Shown piece after piece: positions 1-8,845 of a DNA stretch of 64,000 bases. Origin of the DNA: Algoriphagus sanaruensis. GTDB lineage: Bacteria; Bacteroidota; Bacteroidia; Cytophagales; Cyclobacteriaceae. Numbering within the stretch: the stretch's first letter is position 1; each line of letters opens with the position of its first letter. Below the pieces are notes generated by a model. The model was given only the letters and a program-made list of their open reading frames with translations, made no database searches and was not told where the DNA came from. The DNA lies in contig NZ_CP012836.1 in the NCBI RefSeq assembly GCF_001593605.1, positions 124,001-188,000 of the forward strand. The letters run 5' to 3'. The position numbers and the translations under genes were made by a program.

Positions 1-1
1 T

Positions 2-313
2 CCTGAGAGACGAATCACCTTTGAAGAAGTCCCAGTGGTAAGTCCAGCCACCTTGATGAAAACCTATCAGCTAAATCGAATTGATTTGCTTCAGATTGAT
101 GCTGAAGGATTTGATCTGGAAGTGATCCGAATATTTGATGTACCAAAGAGTTTACCGCAAGCCATCATTTTTGAAAATGTCAACCATGAACAACATGAAC
201 TGGACATTTGCTATGCTATGCTTGAAGCAAACGGGTATCGACTCCGTAAATTTGGAAGAGATACCTTGGCTGTTTATCAGCCATCAGAAGAGCTCAGTCG
301 TTTTTTTAGCTAA
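2..313 (+). CDS. FkbM-family methyltransferase, C-terminal part (truncated by window edge)
   Basis: This reading frame is open from the first bases of the window, so the gene starts upstream and only about 103 C-terminal residues are visible. The segment DLLQIDAEGFDLEVIRIFD matches the conserved 'IDxEGxE' block of FkbM-type SAM-dependent methyltransferases, and the tail (IIFENVN, then EANGYRL) fits the usual end of that fold. These enzymes O-methylate sugars or other small molecules and often sit in polysaccharide clusters. The next gene is a glycosyltransferase on the opposite strand, which fits a cell-surface sugar context. The substrate cannot be told from this fragment. Confidence 0.72.
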   Translation, partial: PERRITFEEVPVVSPATLMKTYQLNRIDLLQIDAEGFDLEVIRIFDVPKSLPQAIIFENVNHEQHELDICYAMLEANGYRLRKFGRDTLAVYQPSEELSRFFS

Positions 314-420
314 TTATCCGGTTGATTGAAGGCAAAATCAAGTTAATTCCTACTTATCCAAAACCATGGATAAAGAAGAGGATACCATCAACGTATTGAA
401 TTAATGGATTTGGGTTTACC

Positions 421-1131
421 TTAAATCTTATCCAGTCCTTTCCAGAATTTCAAAAAGTAATATTTCAGGGGATTGCTGTATTTAAGTTGCTTCCAAGGTC
501 GACTTGCATGGGGACGATGCCAAACCGGTGCATTCATCAATACCCAATTACTATATCCAAGTTCAATAGCCTTCTTGGAAATAAAGGTATCGTACCAATC
601 CTTTGCCTCGTCTAAACCTGCAAAGTCATAGGCTTTGAGAAAGTCGAGGGAAAATAAGGTACAACAAAAACTCAAACTGCGATTTGTAGAAATTACTGGT
701 TGTTTGACTCCTTTAAACTTGAGATACGGGAAATTAACGACACCTTTTTCATCCACCGTGACCGATCCCAACAAGCCGGATTTCGGTTTTTCTTCCAAAC
801 TTTTCAATAAGACTTCTACCGTTTCAGGCTGTACAACCACGTCAGACTCCACTACCAAAAGAGGCAGATTTTCACTTACTGCACGCTTTTGAGCCATTTG
901 AAGTACCAATTTATAATTAGGAGAGGGATGATCCGTCAAGTCCTCCAGGTGAATCAATTCATAACCGATTTCTCCTTTTTTCTCTTCCAAAATCGCTTTG
1001 GTTTCCTCCGAACTAAAGTCATTAAAAATCACATGTTGGACTTTTACAGAGGAATTTGCAATGGCCCTTGCGGTATCAAGGGTAGTTTCAATTGAATTTT
1101 TTACTGGAGTAATGACAAGAGCTCGGGGCAT
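421..1131 (-). CDS. Family 2-like glycosyltransferase
   Basis: This 236-residue protein begins MPRALVITPVKNS, the usual first beta strand of GT-A glycosyltransferases. It continues with a nucleotide-binding half (HVIFNDFSSEET) and a V-E-S-D-V motif in the DxD position, and ends with a basic, aromatic tail (WHRPHASRPWKQLKYSNP). It probably transfers a sugar to a surface glycan or lipid; donor and acceptor are unknown. The frame stays open to 1203, but the extra 24 codons run through the rho-independent terminator of the upstream aminotransferase gene, so the ATG at 1131 is the better start. It lies convergent to the FkbM methyltransferase. Confidence 0.75.
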   Translation of the reverse strand: MPRALVITPVKNSIETTLDTARAIANSSVKVQHVIFNDFSSEETKAILEEKKGEIGYELIHLEDLTDHPSPNYKLVLQMAQKRAVSENLPLLVVESDVVVQPETVEVLLKSLEEKPKSGLLGSVTVDEKGVVNFPYLKFKGVKQPVISTNRSLSFCCTLFSLDFLKAYDFAGLDEAKDWYDTFISKKAIELGYSNWVLMNAPVWHRPHASRPWKQLKYSNPLKYYFLKFWKGLDKI

Positions 1132-1171
1132 GGAGGGGATTTTGGACAAAATTAACCGATTCTTAGAAGGC

Positions 1172-1205
1172 AAAAAAATTGCCCCGCCAGACCGACGGGG
1201 CAAAG
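1172..1205 (-). terminator. Rho-independent terminator of the aminotransferase gene
   Basis: The arms TTGCCCCG and CGGGGCAA form a GC-rich hairpin. On the minus strand it is followed by a run of seven T, about 20 bases past the stop codon of the aminotransferase. Confidence 0.8.
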
Positions 1206-1225
1206 AAAGATAATTTATATACGAA

Positions 1226-2428
1226 TTAGGCTAGTTCACCCAGTGCTTTTTTGATTCGCTTCATGGCTTCCACCAATTCAGCCTCGGAGGCAGCATAGGA
1301 AATTCGAACGCAGTTTGGAGCACCAAAAGCAGAGCCAGTCACCAAAGAAACATTGGCTTCGGCTAATAGATACAAGCAAAGATCATCTGCATTAGCTACT
1401 TGGTGGCCTTTGGCTGATTTTCCGAAAAACGCAGTAACATCTGGGAAGAAGTAGAAAGCTCCTTCAGGGACATGCGTCTTGATGCCAGGAATATCTCTCA
1501 AAAGTCCAAGAACCAAATCTCTTCGCTTGAGGTATTCGGCAGCCATTTCCTGAGAAGGAGTTTGATCTCCCGCGATACCTGCCAATGCAGCACGCTGCGC
1601 GATTCCGGTATTTCCAGAGGTAAATTGGCCTTGCATTTTTTCTACTGCTTTGGCAATTTCCAAAGGAGCACAGATATACCCTACTCTCCAGCCAGTCATC
1701 GCATAGCCTTTAGAAAATCCATTAACGGTCACAGTACGCTCAAACATTCCCGGTAGGGAACCGATGCTGAAATTTTTACCTGTGAAATTGATCAATTCAT
1801 AAATCTCATCCGCAATCACCACGAGGTTTTCATGTTTCTTCACAACGTCTGCAATGGCTACCAATTCCTCCTTGGAAAATACGGAGCCAGTTGGGTTACA
1901 AGGTGAGGAATAAATTACGGCCTTGGTTTTTGGAGTAATTGCTGCTTCCAATTGAGCAGCAGTAGCTTTGAAGTTATTTTCTAAATTACCTTCAATCAAT
2001 ACAGGAACGCCTCCGCACAATTTGATGATTTCAGCATAGCTCACCCAATACGGAGAGAAAATCACCACTTCATCTCCTTCATTGATGATACACATGAAGG
2101 TATTGGCAATTGAGTGCTTAGCACCTACTGAAACCACGATATTTTCAGCCTTTGCATCAGTGATACTATTTTCGTCTCTGAGTTTTTTGGCGATAGCCTC
2201 TCTCAAATCCTGATAGCCTGCTACAGGAGGATAAGCGAAATATTTTCCTTCATCAATCGCATCCTTTGCAGCCTGCTGGATATGCTTAGGGGTTTTGAAA
2301 TCCGGCTCACCCAAGCTCAAGCTGATGATGTCAATACCTTGAGATTTCAGCTCCCGAGCCTTTTTGGCCATTGCGAGGGTTGCTGACTCCTCCATATTTA
2401 GAATGCGATCTGATAGAATAGATTTCAT
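1226..2428 (-). CDS. Pyridoxal-phosphate aminotransferase, aspartate aminotransferase type (class I)
   Basis: This full-length (400 aa) fold-type I aminotransferase probably transfers the amino group between aspartate and 2-oxoglutarate in the cytoplasm. Visible family residues include the PLP-binding Lys240 in GFSKGYAMTGWRVGY, Asn178 in SPCNPTG, Asp207 and Tyr210 in VIADEIYE, and a C-terminal substrate Arg in NCVRISYA. The N-terminal half carries the SLSLGEPDF motif of the AspC/AspB Igamma group. Prephenate or branched substrates cannot be excluded from sequence alone. It is a single-gene unit with its own promoter (TAATTTTG at 2457-2464) and terminator. Confidence 0.9.
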   Translation of the reverse strand: MKSILSDRILNMEESATLAMAKKARELKSQGIDIISLSLGEPDFKTPKHIQQAAKDAIDEGKYFAYPPVAGYQDLREAIAKKLRDENSITDAKAENIVVSVGAKHSIANTFMCIINEGDEVVIFSPYWVSYAEIIKLCGGVPVLIEGNLENNFKATAAQLEAAITPKTKAVIYSSPCNPTGSVFSKEELVAIADVVKKHENLVVIADEIYELINFTGKNFSIGSLPGMFERTVTVNGFSKGYAMTGWRVGYICAPLEIAKAVEKMQGQFTSGNTGIAQRAALAGIAGDQTPSQEMAAEYLKRRDLVLGLLRDIPGIKTHVPEGAFYFFPDVTAFFGKSAKGHQVANADDLCLYLLAEANVSLVTGSAFGAPNCVRISYAASEAELVEAMKRIKKALGELA

Positions 2429-2456
2429 TAGTTATAGGTTTTTTTTACAGATTCGT

Positions 2457-2490
2457 CAAAATTAACCATAAGATTATTAATTCTAAACAA
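2457..2490 (-). promoter_or_regulatory. Candidate Bacteroidota promoter of the aminotransferase gene
   Basis: On the minus strand, TAATTTTG (2457-2464) matches the -7 form TAnnTTTG. A TTG lies 23 bases upstream (2488-2490). The predicted start would leave a leader of roughly 20 bases before the ATG at 2428. Confidence 0.5.
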
Positions 2491-2572
2491 TCCCATGGAA
2501 TTGATCTTGAATTCAGGGATAAACGGATCCCTTGAACCAAAAGTCAAAAGTCCATAAAATCAGATGAAATGT

Positions 2573-2580
2573 TATTTTTG
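2573..2580 (+). promoter_or_regulatory. Candidate -7 element for the YwqK-like gene
   Basis: TATTTTTG matches TAnnTTTG and lies about 33-39 bases before the ATG. No well-spaced TTG was found upstream, so support is moderate. Confidence 0.4.
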
Positions 2581-2618
2581 GGTAAAATAGCGGGACAATC
2601 CTCCCGTTTTGAATGTAC

Positions 2619-3467
2619 ATGAAGCAATTCTTTCTTTTTCTTCTTTTTAGTGTTTGCCTGGTTAAAGTTGGCTTCGCCCAAAAAACCGATCCCGACAAAA
2701 AAGCAGATCCTGATTCTACTGGAGTAGTGTCCTCGGCACTCTTGCCTACAGTTGCGCCCTTGCTTTTGTTTGATGAATCAAAGGAGAAAGAGGAAAAAAA
2801 AGAAAAGAAGAAAAAGGCTCGCAAGAACATTTGGTTTGGGGTAAAAACCATGAAGGGATACACCCGACGCACCCTAAGAGGTCAGGAGTATTTGGAATTT
2901 TTCAATTATACCGATGCAGGCCGTAATCCAAATCCATATATCCGAGATGTATATTGGTTTGACCCCAAAGAACGAGCAATCCGAACAGAAGGATTCACTC
3001 AGGGAGTTGGCTACTTGCTTCATGGCCCCTATGAGCGATTAGTCAATGAGACCGTCGTAGAAAGTGGCATGTTTTATTACGGAATGAAGCACAAAACGTG
3101 GATGGTATTTGACGACCAAAATGTTTTGCAGGACAAGGCACATTTCAGTGAAGGCTGGGCCAAGGAATCGCGAATATCCTATTACGAAGAAAACTCTAAG
3201 TCCATCGAAAAAATTACGCCTGTTCAGTACGGACTGGAGGAAGGCAATTTTTTTCACTTTTATCCCAATCAGCAAATCGCAGTGACAGGGGAATATAAGT
3301 TTGGGGAAAAGGTCGGCGTATGGACCGAATATTGGGACACTAAAAACACCAAGGCAATCCGCAAGCGAGAAATTCAATATCAAGAGGAACCCTATACTAA
3401 AAATTTCCGCCCGTATATCCGGGCGGAATGGGATCAAGACGGAAATCTAGTTTATCGAAAAAACTGA
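2619..3467 (+). CDS. Secreted YwqK/MORN-repeat-like protein
   Basis: The product (282 aa from the ATG at 2619; a second ATG lies two codons upstream) starts with a signal peptide (MKQFFLFLLFSVCLVKVGFAQ). A lysine- and glutamate-rich stretch follows around residues 50-70, then a set of repeats of the type G-x-Y/F...G-x-K-x-G-x-W, such as MFYYGMKHKTWMVF and GEYKFGEKVGVWTEYW. These resemble the MORN_2/YwqK repeats common in secreted Bacteroidota proteins; no enzymatic motif is visible. It is probably periplasmic or surface-exposed. Its TGA stop directly abuts the stop of the convergent SYLF gene. Specific function unknown. Confidence 0.75.
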   Translation: MKQFFLFLLFSVCLVKVGFAQKTDPDKKADPDSTGVVSSALLPTVAPLLLFDESKEKEEKKEKKKKARKNIWFGVKTMKGYTRRTLRGQEYLEFFNYTDAGRNPNPYIRDVYWFDPKERAIRTEGFTQGVGYLLHGPYERLVNETVVESGMFYYGMKHKTWMVFDDQNVLQDKAHFSEGWAKESRISYYEENSKSIEKITPVQYGLEEGNFFHFYPNQQIAVTGEYKFGEKVGVWTEYWDTKNTKAIRKREIQYQEEPYTKNFRPYIRAEWDQDGNLVYRKN

Positions 3468-3995
3468 TCAGTTAGCTCGAAATTTAAACTGTTGCCCTCC
3501 TACCGAAGCTTCATACATTAAGCCCTTTTTTGTCCGAGTAAAGACCAAAACTCCTTCATTGTATTTTGCATTAGCAGAGGCCCCCGATGCTGCAGCCACG
3601 GCAGAAACCTGAGCTGACATTTCTATTTTTCCTTCTTTAAATCGGTCAAATGCCTCCTTGGTCTCAAAAAAAACCACTTCGGAGTACGCTTGACCACCTG
3701 CCTGAAATCCAATGGTCAGCTGAGTCATTCGTGCATATCCAATATGCTTTCCATTTTCAAAAGCCACCCCATTTCCTGCTGCAGCTCCTACTCCCCAGGC
3801 CCCTTTACCTACATTAGGTAAAATGATGTAGCCATAGGAATCTGCAAAGAAGTCGGCAAGTCCTGGGTCATCTTTCAAAAATGCTGCTTTTGCCGCTTCT
3901 GAATCGGCATAAATTTTTTCGTCTTTTTCATCATCTTGAGCAAAAACGGCAAAAGAAAATAAACTCAAAGCGAAAAGAAGGATTAGATTTTTCAT
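3468..3995 (-). CDS. SYLF/Ysc84-domain lipid-binding protein, exported
   Basis: This 175-residue protein has an N-terminal signal peptide (cleavage probably after FAVFA). The rest is one SYLF (Ysc84) domain: ADSYGYIILPNVGKGAWGVG, a glycine-rich core, and a C-terminal EGVLVFTRTKKGLMYEAS strand set. SYLF domains bind phosphoinositide-like or other lipids in eukaryotes; the role of the many exported bacterial members is not settled, so periplasmic lipid binding is inferred. It lies 126 bp downstream of yraN on the same strand and may be co-transcribed with it. Confidence 0.82.
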   Translation of the reverse strand: MKNLILLFALSLFSFAVFAQDDEKDEKIYADSEAAKAAFLKDDPGLADFFADSYGYIILPNVGKGAWGVGAAAGNGVAFENGKHIGYARMTQLTIGFQAGGQAYSEVVFFETKEAFDRFKEGKIEMSAQVSAVAAASGASANAKYNEGVLVFTRTKKGLMYEASVGGQQFKFRAN

Positions 3996-4121
3996 TGGAT
4001 AAAGGTGATTTATTGGGTGATTAGATCGTAGCGAATTAGAACTTTATCAGTGGATTTCAAATGTTTGGAAGGCAAGTAGAAAGTCTGGATTAGCCGGTTT
4101 CGATTTTCTCCCCTTTCCCAT

Positions 4122-4478
4122 TTAATAGAAAGCATCCTCAAACTGCCTGAAATTGAAATTTCCACTTCGATCCTTGTATACGCCAACGATGTCAAAACGG
4201 ATATCCTTTTTCCAATCCTCTTCATAAATAAAATGATCAGCTGCTTTGATCAGAAGTTTCCGCTTGGTGGCATCTACAAACTCCTCTGCATAGCCAAATC
4301 CCGTGCCTGAGCGAAATTTGACCTCCACAAAAATCAAAATTCCTCGATGCTTCATTATCAAATCAATCTCAGCATGTCCATGCCGGTAGTTTTGAGCAAC
4401 GAGCTCATATCCTTTGCCGATTAGCCAATCCGCAGCGAGTTGTTCGGCTAGTCTTCCTGATTCATTGTGTTCTGCCAT
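4122..4478 (-). CDS. YraN family (UPF0102) nuclease-fold protein
   Basis: This 118-residue protein has the normal length for the YraN family. It has the N-terminal helix G-x-x-A-E-x-x-A-A-x-x-L and then a restriction-endonuclease-like core: GHAEIDLI (Glu37, Asp39) and FVEVKFR (Glu52, Lys54), the family's D/E...ExK pattern. The function is not firmly known; related proteins in naturally transformable bacteria are tied to DNA processing. A 71-codon overlapping frame downstream (4010-4225) is probably not a gene. Confidence 0.88.
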   Translation of the reverse strand: MAEHNESGRLAEQLAADWLIGKGYELVAQNYRHGHAEIDLIMKHRGILIFVEVKFRSGTGFGYAEEFVDATKRKLLIKAADHFIYEEDWKKDIRFDIVGVYKDRSGNFNFRQFEDAFY

Positions 4479-4559
4479 GGGATTTATAGTTAATTTTGAA
4501 AAATCGAAGAACGATCCAGCCCTCAGGCCTGTTTAAAAAGAATTCCAAGAGGACGTCAC

Positions 4560-5285
4560 ATGAACCAAATTATCAATAAAACAGTAGAATTCCGAGATTT
4601 AGGCCGCATGGACTACCAGGAAGCCTGGGATTATCAGGAAAAGATTTTTGCGGAAATCGTGGCCCTGAAAATCAAAAATCGAAACCTTCCTTCCGATCAA
4701 CAGGAGTCCACTCCGAATTACCTTTTATTTGTGGAGCACCCCCATGTTTACACCTTGGGAAAAAGCGGTAAACAAGAAAATTTACTTTTGGATGAGGCTG
4801 GGCTAGCAGAGCATGAGGCTTCCTACTACAAAATCAACCGAGGTGGAGACATTACCTATCACGGTCCGGGTCAACTGGTCGGCTATCCAATTTTGGATCT
4901 GGATAATTTCTTCACTGACATCCACAAGTATCTTCGACTGCTTGAAGAAGCCATTATTTTGACCTTGGCGGATTATGGAATAGAGGCAGGAAGAATCGAC
5001 GGACTTACCGGGGTGTGGTTGGATCATGTAGCGCAAAAAAATCCACGGAAAATCTGCGCCATGGGCGTCAAGTCCAGCCGTTGGGTAACCATGCATGGCT
5101 TTGCGTTCAACCTAAATGCAAACGTCTCCTACTTTGGGCACATTATCCCATGCGGGATTGATGACAAAGCAGTGACTTCCTTGCACCTGGAATTAGGCAG
5201 ACCTGTGGATGAAACCGAAGCCAAAAACAAAGTCAAAAAGCATCTCGCAGAGCTTTTTGAAATGAATCTGATCGAAGTAAAATAA
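4560..5285 (+). CDS. lipB: Octanoyltransferase (lipoate biosynthesis)
   Basis: LipB moves the octanoyl group from acyl carrier protein to lipoyl domains, the first step of lipoate synthesis; LipA (encoded at 46.5 kb in this window) then inserts sulfur. The protein (241 aa) carries the hallmark RGGDITYHGPGQLVGYP around residues 94-110, the conserved Lys171 in GVKSSRW, and the catalytic Cys198 in IIPCGI. All family signatures are intact. It is transcribed divergently from yraN with about 80 bp between them. Confidence 0.95.
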   Translation: MNQIINKTVEFRDLGRMDYQEAWDYQEKIFAEIVALKIKNRNLPSDQQESTPNYLLFVEHPHVYTLGKSGKQENLLLDEAGLAEHEASYYKINRGGDITYHGPGQLVGYPILDLDNFFTDIHKYLRLLEEAIILTLADYGIEAGRIDGLTGVWLDHVAQKNPRKICAMGVKSSRWVTMHGFAFNLNANVSYFGHIIPCGIDDKAVTSLHLELGRPVDETEAKNKVKKHLAELFEMNLIEVK

Positions 5286-5347
5286 TTAAGTTGGATTAAT
5301 CAGTCTCAACTTCTAGACTTTAGTTTTGAGAAGCAAAATCAGGCCAT

Positions 5348-5374
5348 TCCCCCTTCTCAAGAGGGTCAGGGGGA
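5348..5374. repeat. Short C5/G5 palindrome in the lipB downstream spacer
   Basis: The 141-bp spacer after lipB contains CCCCC and GGGGG arms (5349-5353 and 5369-5373) around an inner CCCTT...GAGGG pair. There is no T-run after it, so it does not look like a terminator. It resembles short dispersed intergenic palindromes, but only one copy is seen here. Confidence 0.35.
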
Positions 5375-5426
5375 TTTATAATCAAAAGAAAATAGAATTT
5401 CATTCCTAATTATTCATAAAAGGAAA

Positions 5427-5828
5427 ATGAAAAAAGATATCGACTTCTCTCCCGTGACGGGTGTAAAACTAGCTATCGCAAAAGAAGAAAAAGCAACCGG
5501 AACAGAGTGGGCCGTGTACATCATCAACCTCAATCTCATCGAATTGAGCACCGTGATGATCACCTCCAAAGGCTATGGTGTTTTGGACGGGGAGAAAAGA
5601 CAAACCTCTACCCTCCGACACATGATCGAAGAGCTAGGGGCTGAGTCCATCGCCAAAGTAGAGCCTATTGATCCGGCGGTATTTTCGCTCACCAATGAAT
5701 TTTGGGTGAGCTATTACATCCTCGATCAGATTTTTGACAAAAAGTTTATCTTTACTCCTGGCAGTTTTGACCCTGTCAACCTCCGGATGATCCCGGAATT
5801 GGGATTGGAGGGAATCCTTCACAGTTAA
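5427..5828 (+). CDS. Conserved-looking hypothetical protein
   Basis: I do not recognise this 133-residue protein. It has no signal peptide or membrane segment. It contains a beta-rich stretch (WAVYIINLNLIELSTVMITS), then a helix with TSTLRHMIEELG, and ends on a short hydrophobic tail. Codon use and a clean ATG preceded by an A-rich leader support a real gene. It ends 11 bases before the downstream exonuclease gene, so the two are probably co-transcribed, but that gives no firm functional clue. Confidence 0.7.
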   Translation: MKKDIDFSPVTGVKLAIAKEEKATGTEWAVYIINLNLIELSTVMITSKGYGVLDGEKRQTSTLRHMIEELGAESIAKVEPIDPAVFSLTNEFWVSYYILDQIFDKKFIFTPGSFDPVNLRMIPELGLEGILHS

Positions 5829-5839
5829 TCCTTGATGTT

Positions 5840-6589
5840 ATGGCAGATTTTTTAGAACAGCTCAGCGACATTTTGTTTTTGGATATTGAGACCGCTTCCC
5901 AAATGGAACATTTTGATGAAGTGGATTCCCGACTGCAGCCAGAATGGCTCAAAAAAGAAAAGCTGATTCGAAGTGAAAATCCCAATCCCGAACCTGGTTC
6001 TTTATATTTTGACCGTGCAGGAATCCATGCCGAATTTGGACAGGTTATCTGCGTGGGAGTTGGGTTTTTCCAGACTAAAAAGAAGGATAAAAAAATCTAT
6101 TTCCGGTCAAAGGTTTTTGCACATGAGGAAGAGCGGGAACTTTTATTGGAGTTTAAAGCCTTGTTAGAGAAGAAAAAATGGATTCTTTGCGCCCACAACG
6201 GCAAAGAGTTTGATTTCCCCTACCTCTGCAGGCGTATGTTGATCAACGGGATTTCACTTCCCGAACCCCTACAAATTGCCGGTAAAAAACCCTGGGAAGT
6301 CCGACACCTGGACACCATGGAGCTTTGGCGGTTTGGAGACTATAAATACTACACCCGATTGGAACTCTTGGCTGCGGTGTTTGGAATCCCAAGCTCCAAG
6401 GATGGAATAGATGGAAGTGAGGTCAACGCCACCTATCATCTGAAAAAAGACCTAGAAAAAATAAAAAAATACTGTCAACGTGACGTGGAAGTAACTGCTA
6501 GAATTTACATGGCGATGCATCCACAACTGGACGATTTGGAAATCGAAATCGTGTCCTCAGAAGATTCAAAAAAAGATCACAAAGATTGA
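5840..6589 (+). CDS. Predicted 3'-5' exonuclease, PolB-like (DnaQ superfamily)
   Basis: The 249-residue protein shows the three exonuclease motifs of the family-B-polymerase-like exonuclease group: Exo I ILFLDIETAS (Asp15, Glu17), Exo II LCAHNGKEFDFPYLCRRM, and Exo III KKYCQRDVEVTARIY with the Y-x-x-x-D spacing. It has no polymerase domain and is a stand-alone nuclease, presumably acting on DNA or RNA 3' ends with two metal ions. It is followed by RNase R about 50 bp downstream, so the region groups two nucleases. Substrate unknown. Confidence 0.85.
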   Translation: MADFLEQLSDILFLDIETASQMEHFDEVDSRLQPEWLKKEKLIRSENPNPEPGSLYFDRAGIHAEFGQVICVGVGFFQTKKKDKKIYFRSKVFAHEEERELLLEFKALLEKKKWILCAHNGKEFDFPYLCRRMLINGISLPEPLQIAGKKPWEVRHLDTMELWRFGDYKYYTRLELLAAVFGIPSSKDGIDGSEVNATYHLKKDLEKIKKYCQRDVEVTARIYMAMHPQLDDLEIEIVSSEDSKKDHKD

Positions 6590-6637
6590 TGCCATTAGGC
6601 ATGCATTTCTTTTTACCTTAAGAAAAAAATACCCCTC

Positions 6638-8845
6638 ATGGGAAGAAAATCAGATAGAAAACATTCCAAAAAAAATAAAGGAAAGCAGTCTGGAGGAAAT
6701 GACGCCTCCTTTTTAGCCAAAAAAATCCTCCAATTTTTAGACGCCAACTTTGGGCAAGAATTTAATGCGAAACAAATTATCAAGCGCCTTGAAATCCGTG
6801 ATGCGGTAAGTAAAGAGGCGGTGGAACCCATCCTTTATCGACTGGTTGATGGGGGAAGTGTTTCAAGAAATTCCCGAAACTATTTTTCCTCTACCAAAGA
6901 CCCAGATTTTATCACGGGTACCGTGGACTTTGTCAATCCTCGTTTTGCATTCATTATTCCTGATGATCCTGAAGCTGTAGGCGGAGATATTTTGATCAAA
7001 GAGGCCGATCTCAAACAAGCCCTCGATGGAGATAAAGTTCGAGTTATGGTTTTTCCAATTAAAGGAAAGACCGGCAGAACCGAAGGTCGAGTCCTCGAGA
7101 TTTTAGAGCGAAGCAGAGATGAATTTGTAGGCCGGGTGGAAATCTCACCTCGATTTGCATTTGTCGTTCCTGATTTTAAAAAAATGCACAAAGACATTTT
7201 TGTGCATCGCGGGGATTTGATGGGTGCGGAGCACAATGAAAAAGTCATCGTCAAACTCTCCGAATGGAGGGAAGGAGACAAAAACCCTACGGGTAAAGTC
7301 ACCCGAGTTCTTGGAAAAGCAGGTTTGCATGAAGTGGAAATCCACTCCATCATGGCTGAATTCGGATTGCCTTTCGAGTATCCCAAGGAAGCAGACGAAG
7401 AAGCTAATGCGATTCTTGAAAAAATTTCGGCCAAAGAAATTAAAGCCCGAAAGGACTTTCGAGACGTCCTTACCTTTACCATAGACCCGGTCGATGCCAA
7501 GGACTTTGACGATGCGATTTCCTATCGGGAATTAGAGAACGGAAACTTGGAAATCGGGGTTCATATCGCTGATGTGACCCATTATGTGAAGCCTAAAACG
7601 GCTTTGGAAAAGGAAGCTTTCAATCGAGCTACCTCAGTTTATTTGGTGGACCGAACCATCCCTATGCTTCCCGAGCGCTTGAGTAACGGTCTTTGCTCCC
7701 TTCGTCCCAACGAGGACAAATTGACCTTCGCCTGCGTATTTGAGATGGACAAGAGCGCCAAAGTGGTCAATCACTGGATCGGCCGGACCATCATCCACTC
7801 CAACCGACGCTATGCCTATGAGGAAGCTCAGGAATGCATCGATACCCAATCAGGGGATTATTTTCAAGAGTTGACCTTGCTCAATGAGTTGGCTAAAAAG
7901 ATCAGAAAGCAGCGATTTGAAAAAGGGGCAGTCAACTTTGAGACCGTCGAGGTGAAGTTTAAGTTGGATGAAAAAGGAACTCCACTTGGGCTTTTTGTCA
8001 AAGAGCGCAAAGACATCCACAAGCTGATCGAAGAGTTTATGCTCTTAGCCAATAAGTACGTAGCCGAATTTATTTATAAGAAAAATAACGGAACAGATAC
8101 CTTTGTCTATCGAACTCACGACAGCCCAGATTTAGATCGATTGGAGACATTTTCTGGCTTTGCGAAGCGGTTTGGCCATCAGATGGACGTGACCAACGTA
8201 CAGAAAATTTCTACGGCACTTAATAAGTTGATGGATGAGATTCAGGGCAAACCCGAGCAAAATGTCCTTGAGCAACTCGCCATCCGAAGCATGGCCAAGG
8301 CCAAGTACACCACAGAACCGAAAGGTCACTTTGGATTGGCTTTCCCTCATTATACCCACTTCACCTCTCCTATCCGCCGATACCCGGATATGATGGTGCA
8401 TCGCCTTCTAGAGCATTATCTGGAGGGAGGCAAATCTCCTGAAGCAGAGTCCTGGGAGCAGAAATGTGTGCATTCCTCCGAGCGGGAAAAGCGTGCCGCA
8501 GACGCCGAGCGCGCTTCCATCAAATACAAGCAGGTCGAGTACATGTCCCTTGCTGAGCAGAAGGATTACGAGGGCATCGTCAGTGGCGTGACCGAGTGGG
8601 GAGTCTTCGTCGAGATTACTGAAACCAAGTGCGAAGGCATGATTCGGGTACAGGATATGGACGACGATTACTATGAATTTGACGAAAGAAACATGCGTCT
8701 GATTGGGACGAGAAGTAAAAAAATGATCACTTTGGGAGACAAAGTACTGGTCAGAGTAGTTAACACCGATATCGACCGTCGAACCATCGATTTGGAATTT
8801 GCAGAAAATGACAGAAAAAAGTCTCGCCCACGCGCTTTTAACTAA
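6638..8845 (+). CDS. rnr: Ribonuclease R
   Basis: RNase R degrades structured RNA processively from the 3' end. The 735-residue protein has a lysine-rich N terminus and a winged-helix-like segment (about 25-75), two cold-shock domains (about 80-240), the RNB catalytic domain with FTIDPVDAKDFDDAIS (about 280-295, the Asp metal ligands), HYTHFTSPIRRYPDMMVHRL, and a C-terminal S1 domain (GIVSGVTEWGVFVEI). All are intact. The stop codon lies inside the start of the next gene, a 38-base overlap suggesting translational coupling. Confidence 0.96.
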   Translation: MGRKSDRKHSKKNKGKQSGGNDASFLAKKILQFLDANFGQEFNAKQIIKRLEIRDAVSKEAVEPILYRLVDGGSVSRNSRNYFSSTKDPDFITGTVDFVNPRFAFIIPDDPEAVGGDILIKEADLKQALDGDKVRVMVFPIKGKTGRTEGRVLEILERSRDEFVGRVEISPRFAFVVPDFKKMHKDIFVHRGDLMGAEHNEKVIVKLSEWREGDKNPTGKVTRVLGKAGLHEVEIHSIMAEFGLPFEYPKEADEEANAILEKISAKEIKARKDFRDVLTFTIDPVDAKDFDDAISYRELENGNLEIGVHIADVTHYVKPKTALEKEAFNRATSVYLVDRTIPMLPERLSNGLCSLRPNEDKLTFACVFEMDKSAKVVNHWIGRTIIHSNRRYAYEEAQECIDTQSGDYFQELTLLNELAKKIRKQRFEKGAVNFETVEVKFKLDEKGTPLGLFVKERKDIHKLIEEFMLLANKYVAEFIYKKNNGTDTFVYRTHDSPDLDRLETFSGFAKRFGHQMDVTNVQKISTALNKLMDEIQGKPEQNVLEQLAIRSMAKAKYTTEPKGHFGLAFPHYTHFTSPIRRYPDMMVHRLLEHYLEGGKSPEAESWEQKCVHSSEREKRAADAERASIKYKQVEYMSLAEQKDYEGIVSGVTEWGVFVEITETKCEGMIRVQDMDDDYYEFDERNMRLIGTRSKKMITLGDKVLVRVVNTDIDRRTIDLEFAENDRKKSRPRAFN

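Noticed and set aside
1132..1203. N-terminal extension of the glycosyltransferase
   Set aside because: The extra codons pass through the aminotransferase terminator hairpin and lack family similarity; the internal ATG at 1131 gives the normal GT-A start.
4010..4225. 71-codon minus-strand frame downstream of yraN
   Set aside because: Half of it overlaps the conserved end of yraN in another frame and the rest shows no domain or signal sequence.
6880..7500. 206-codon frame on the minus strand inside rnr
   Set aside because: It lies wholly antisense to the well-conserved RNase R gene, has low-complexity Ser/Arg/Thr-rich composition typical of antisense frames, and has no recognisable domain.
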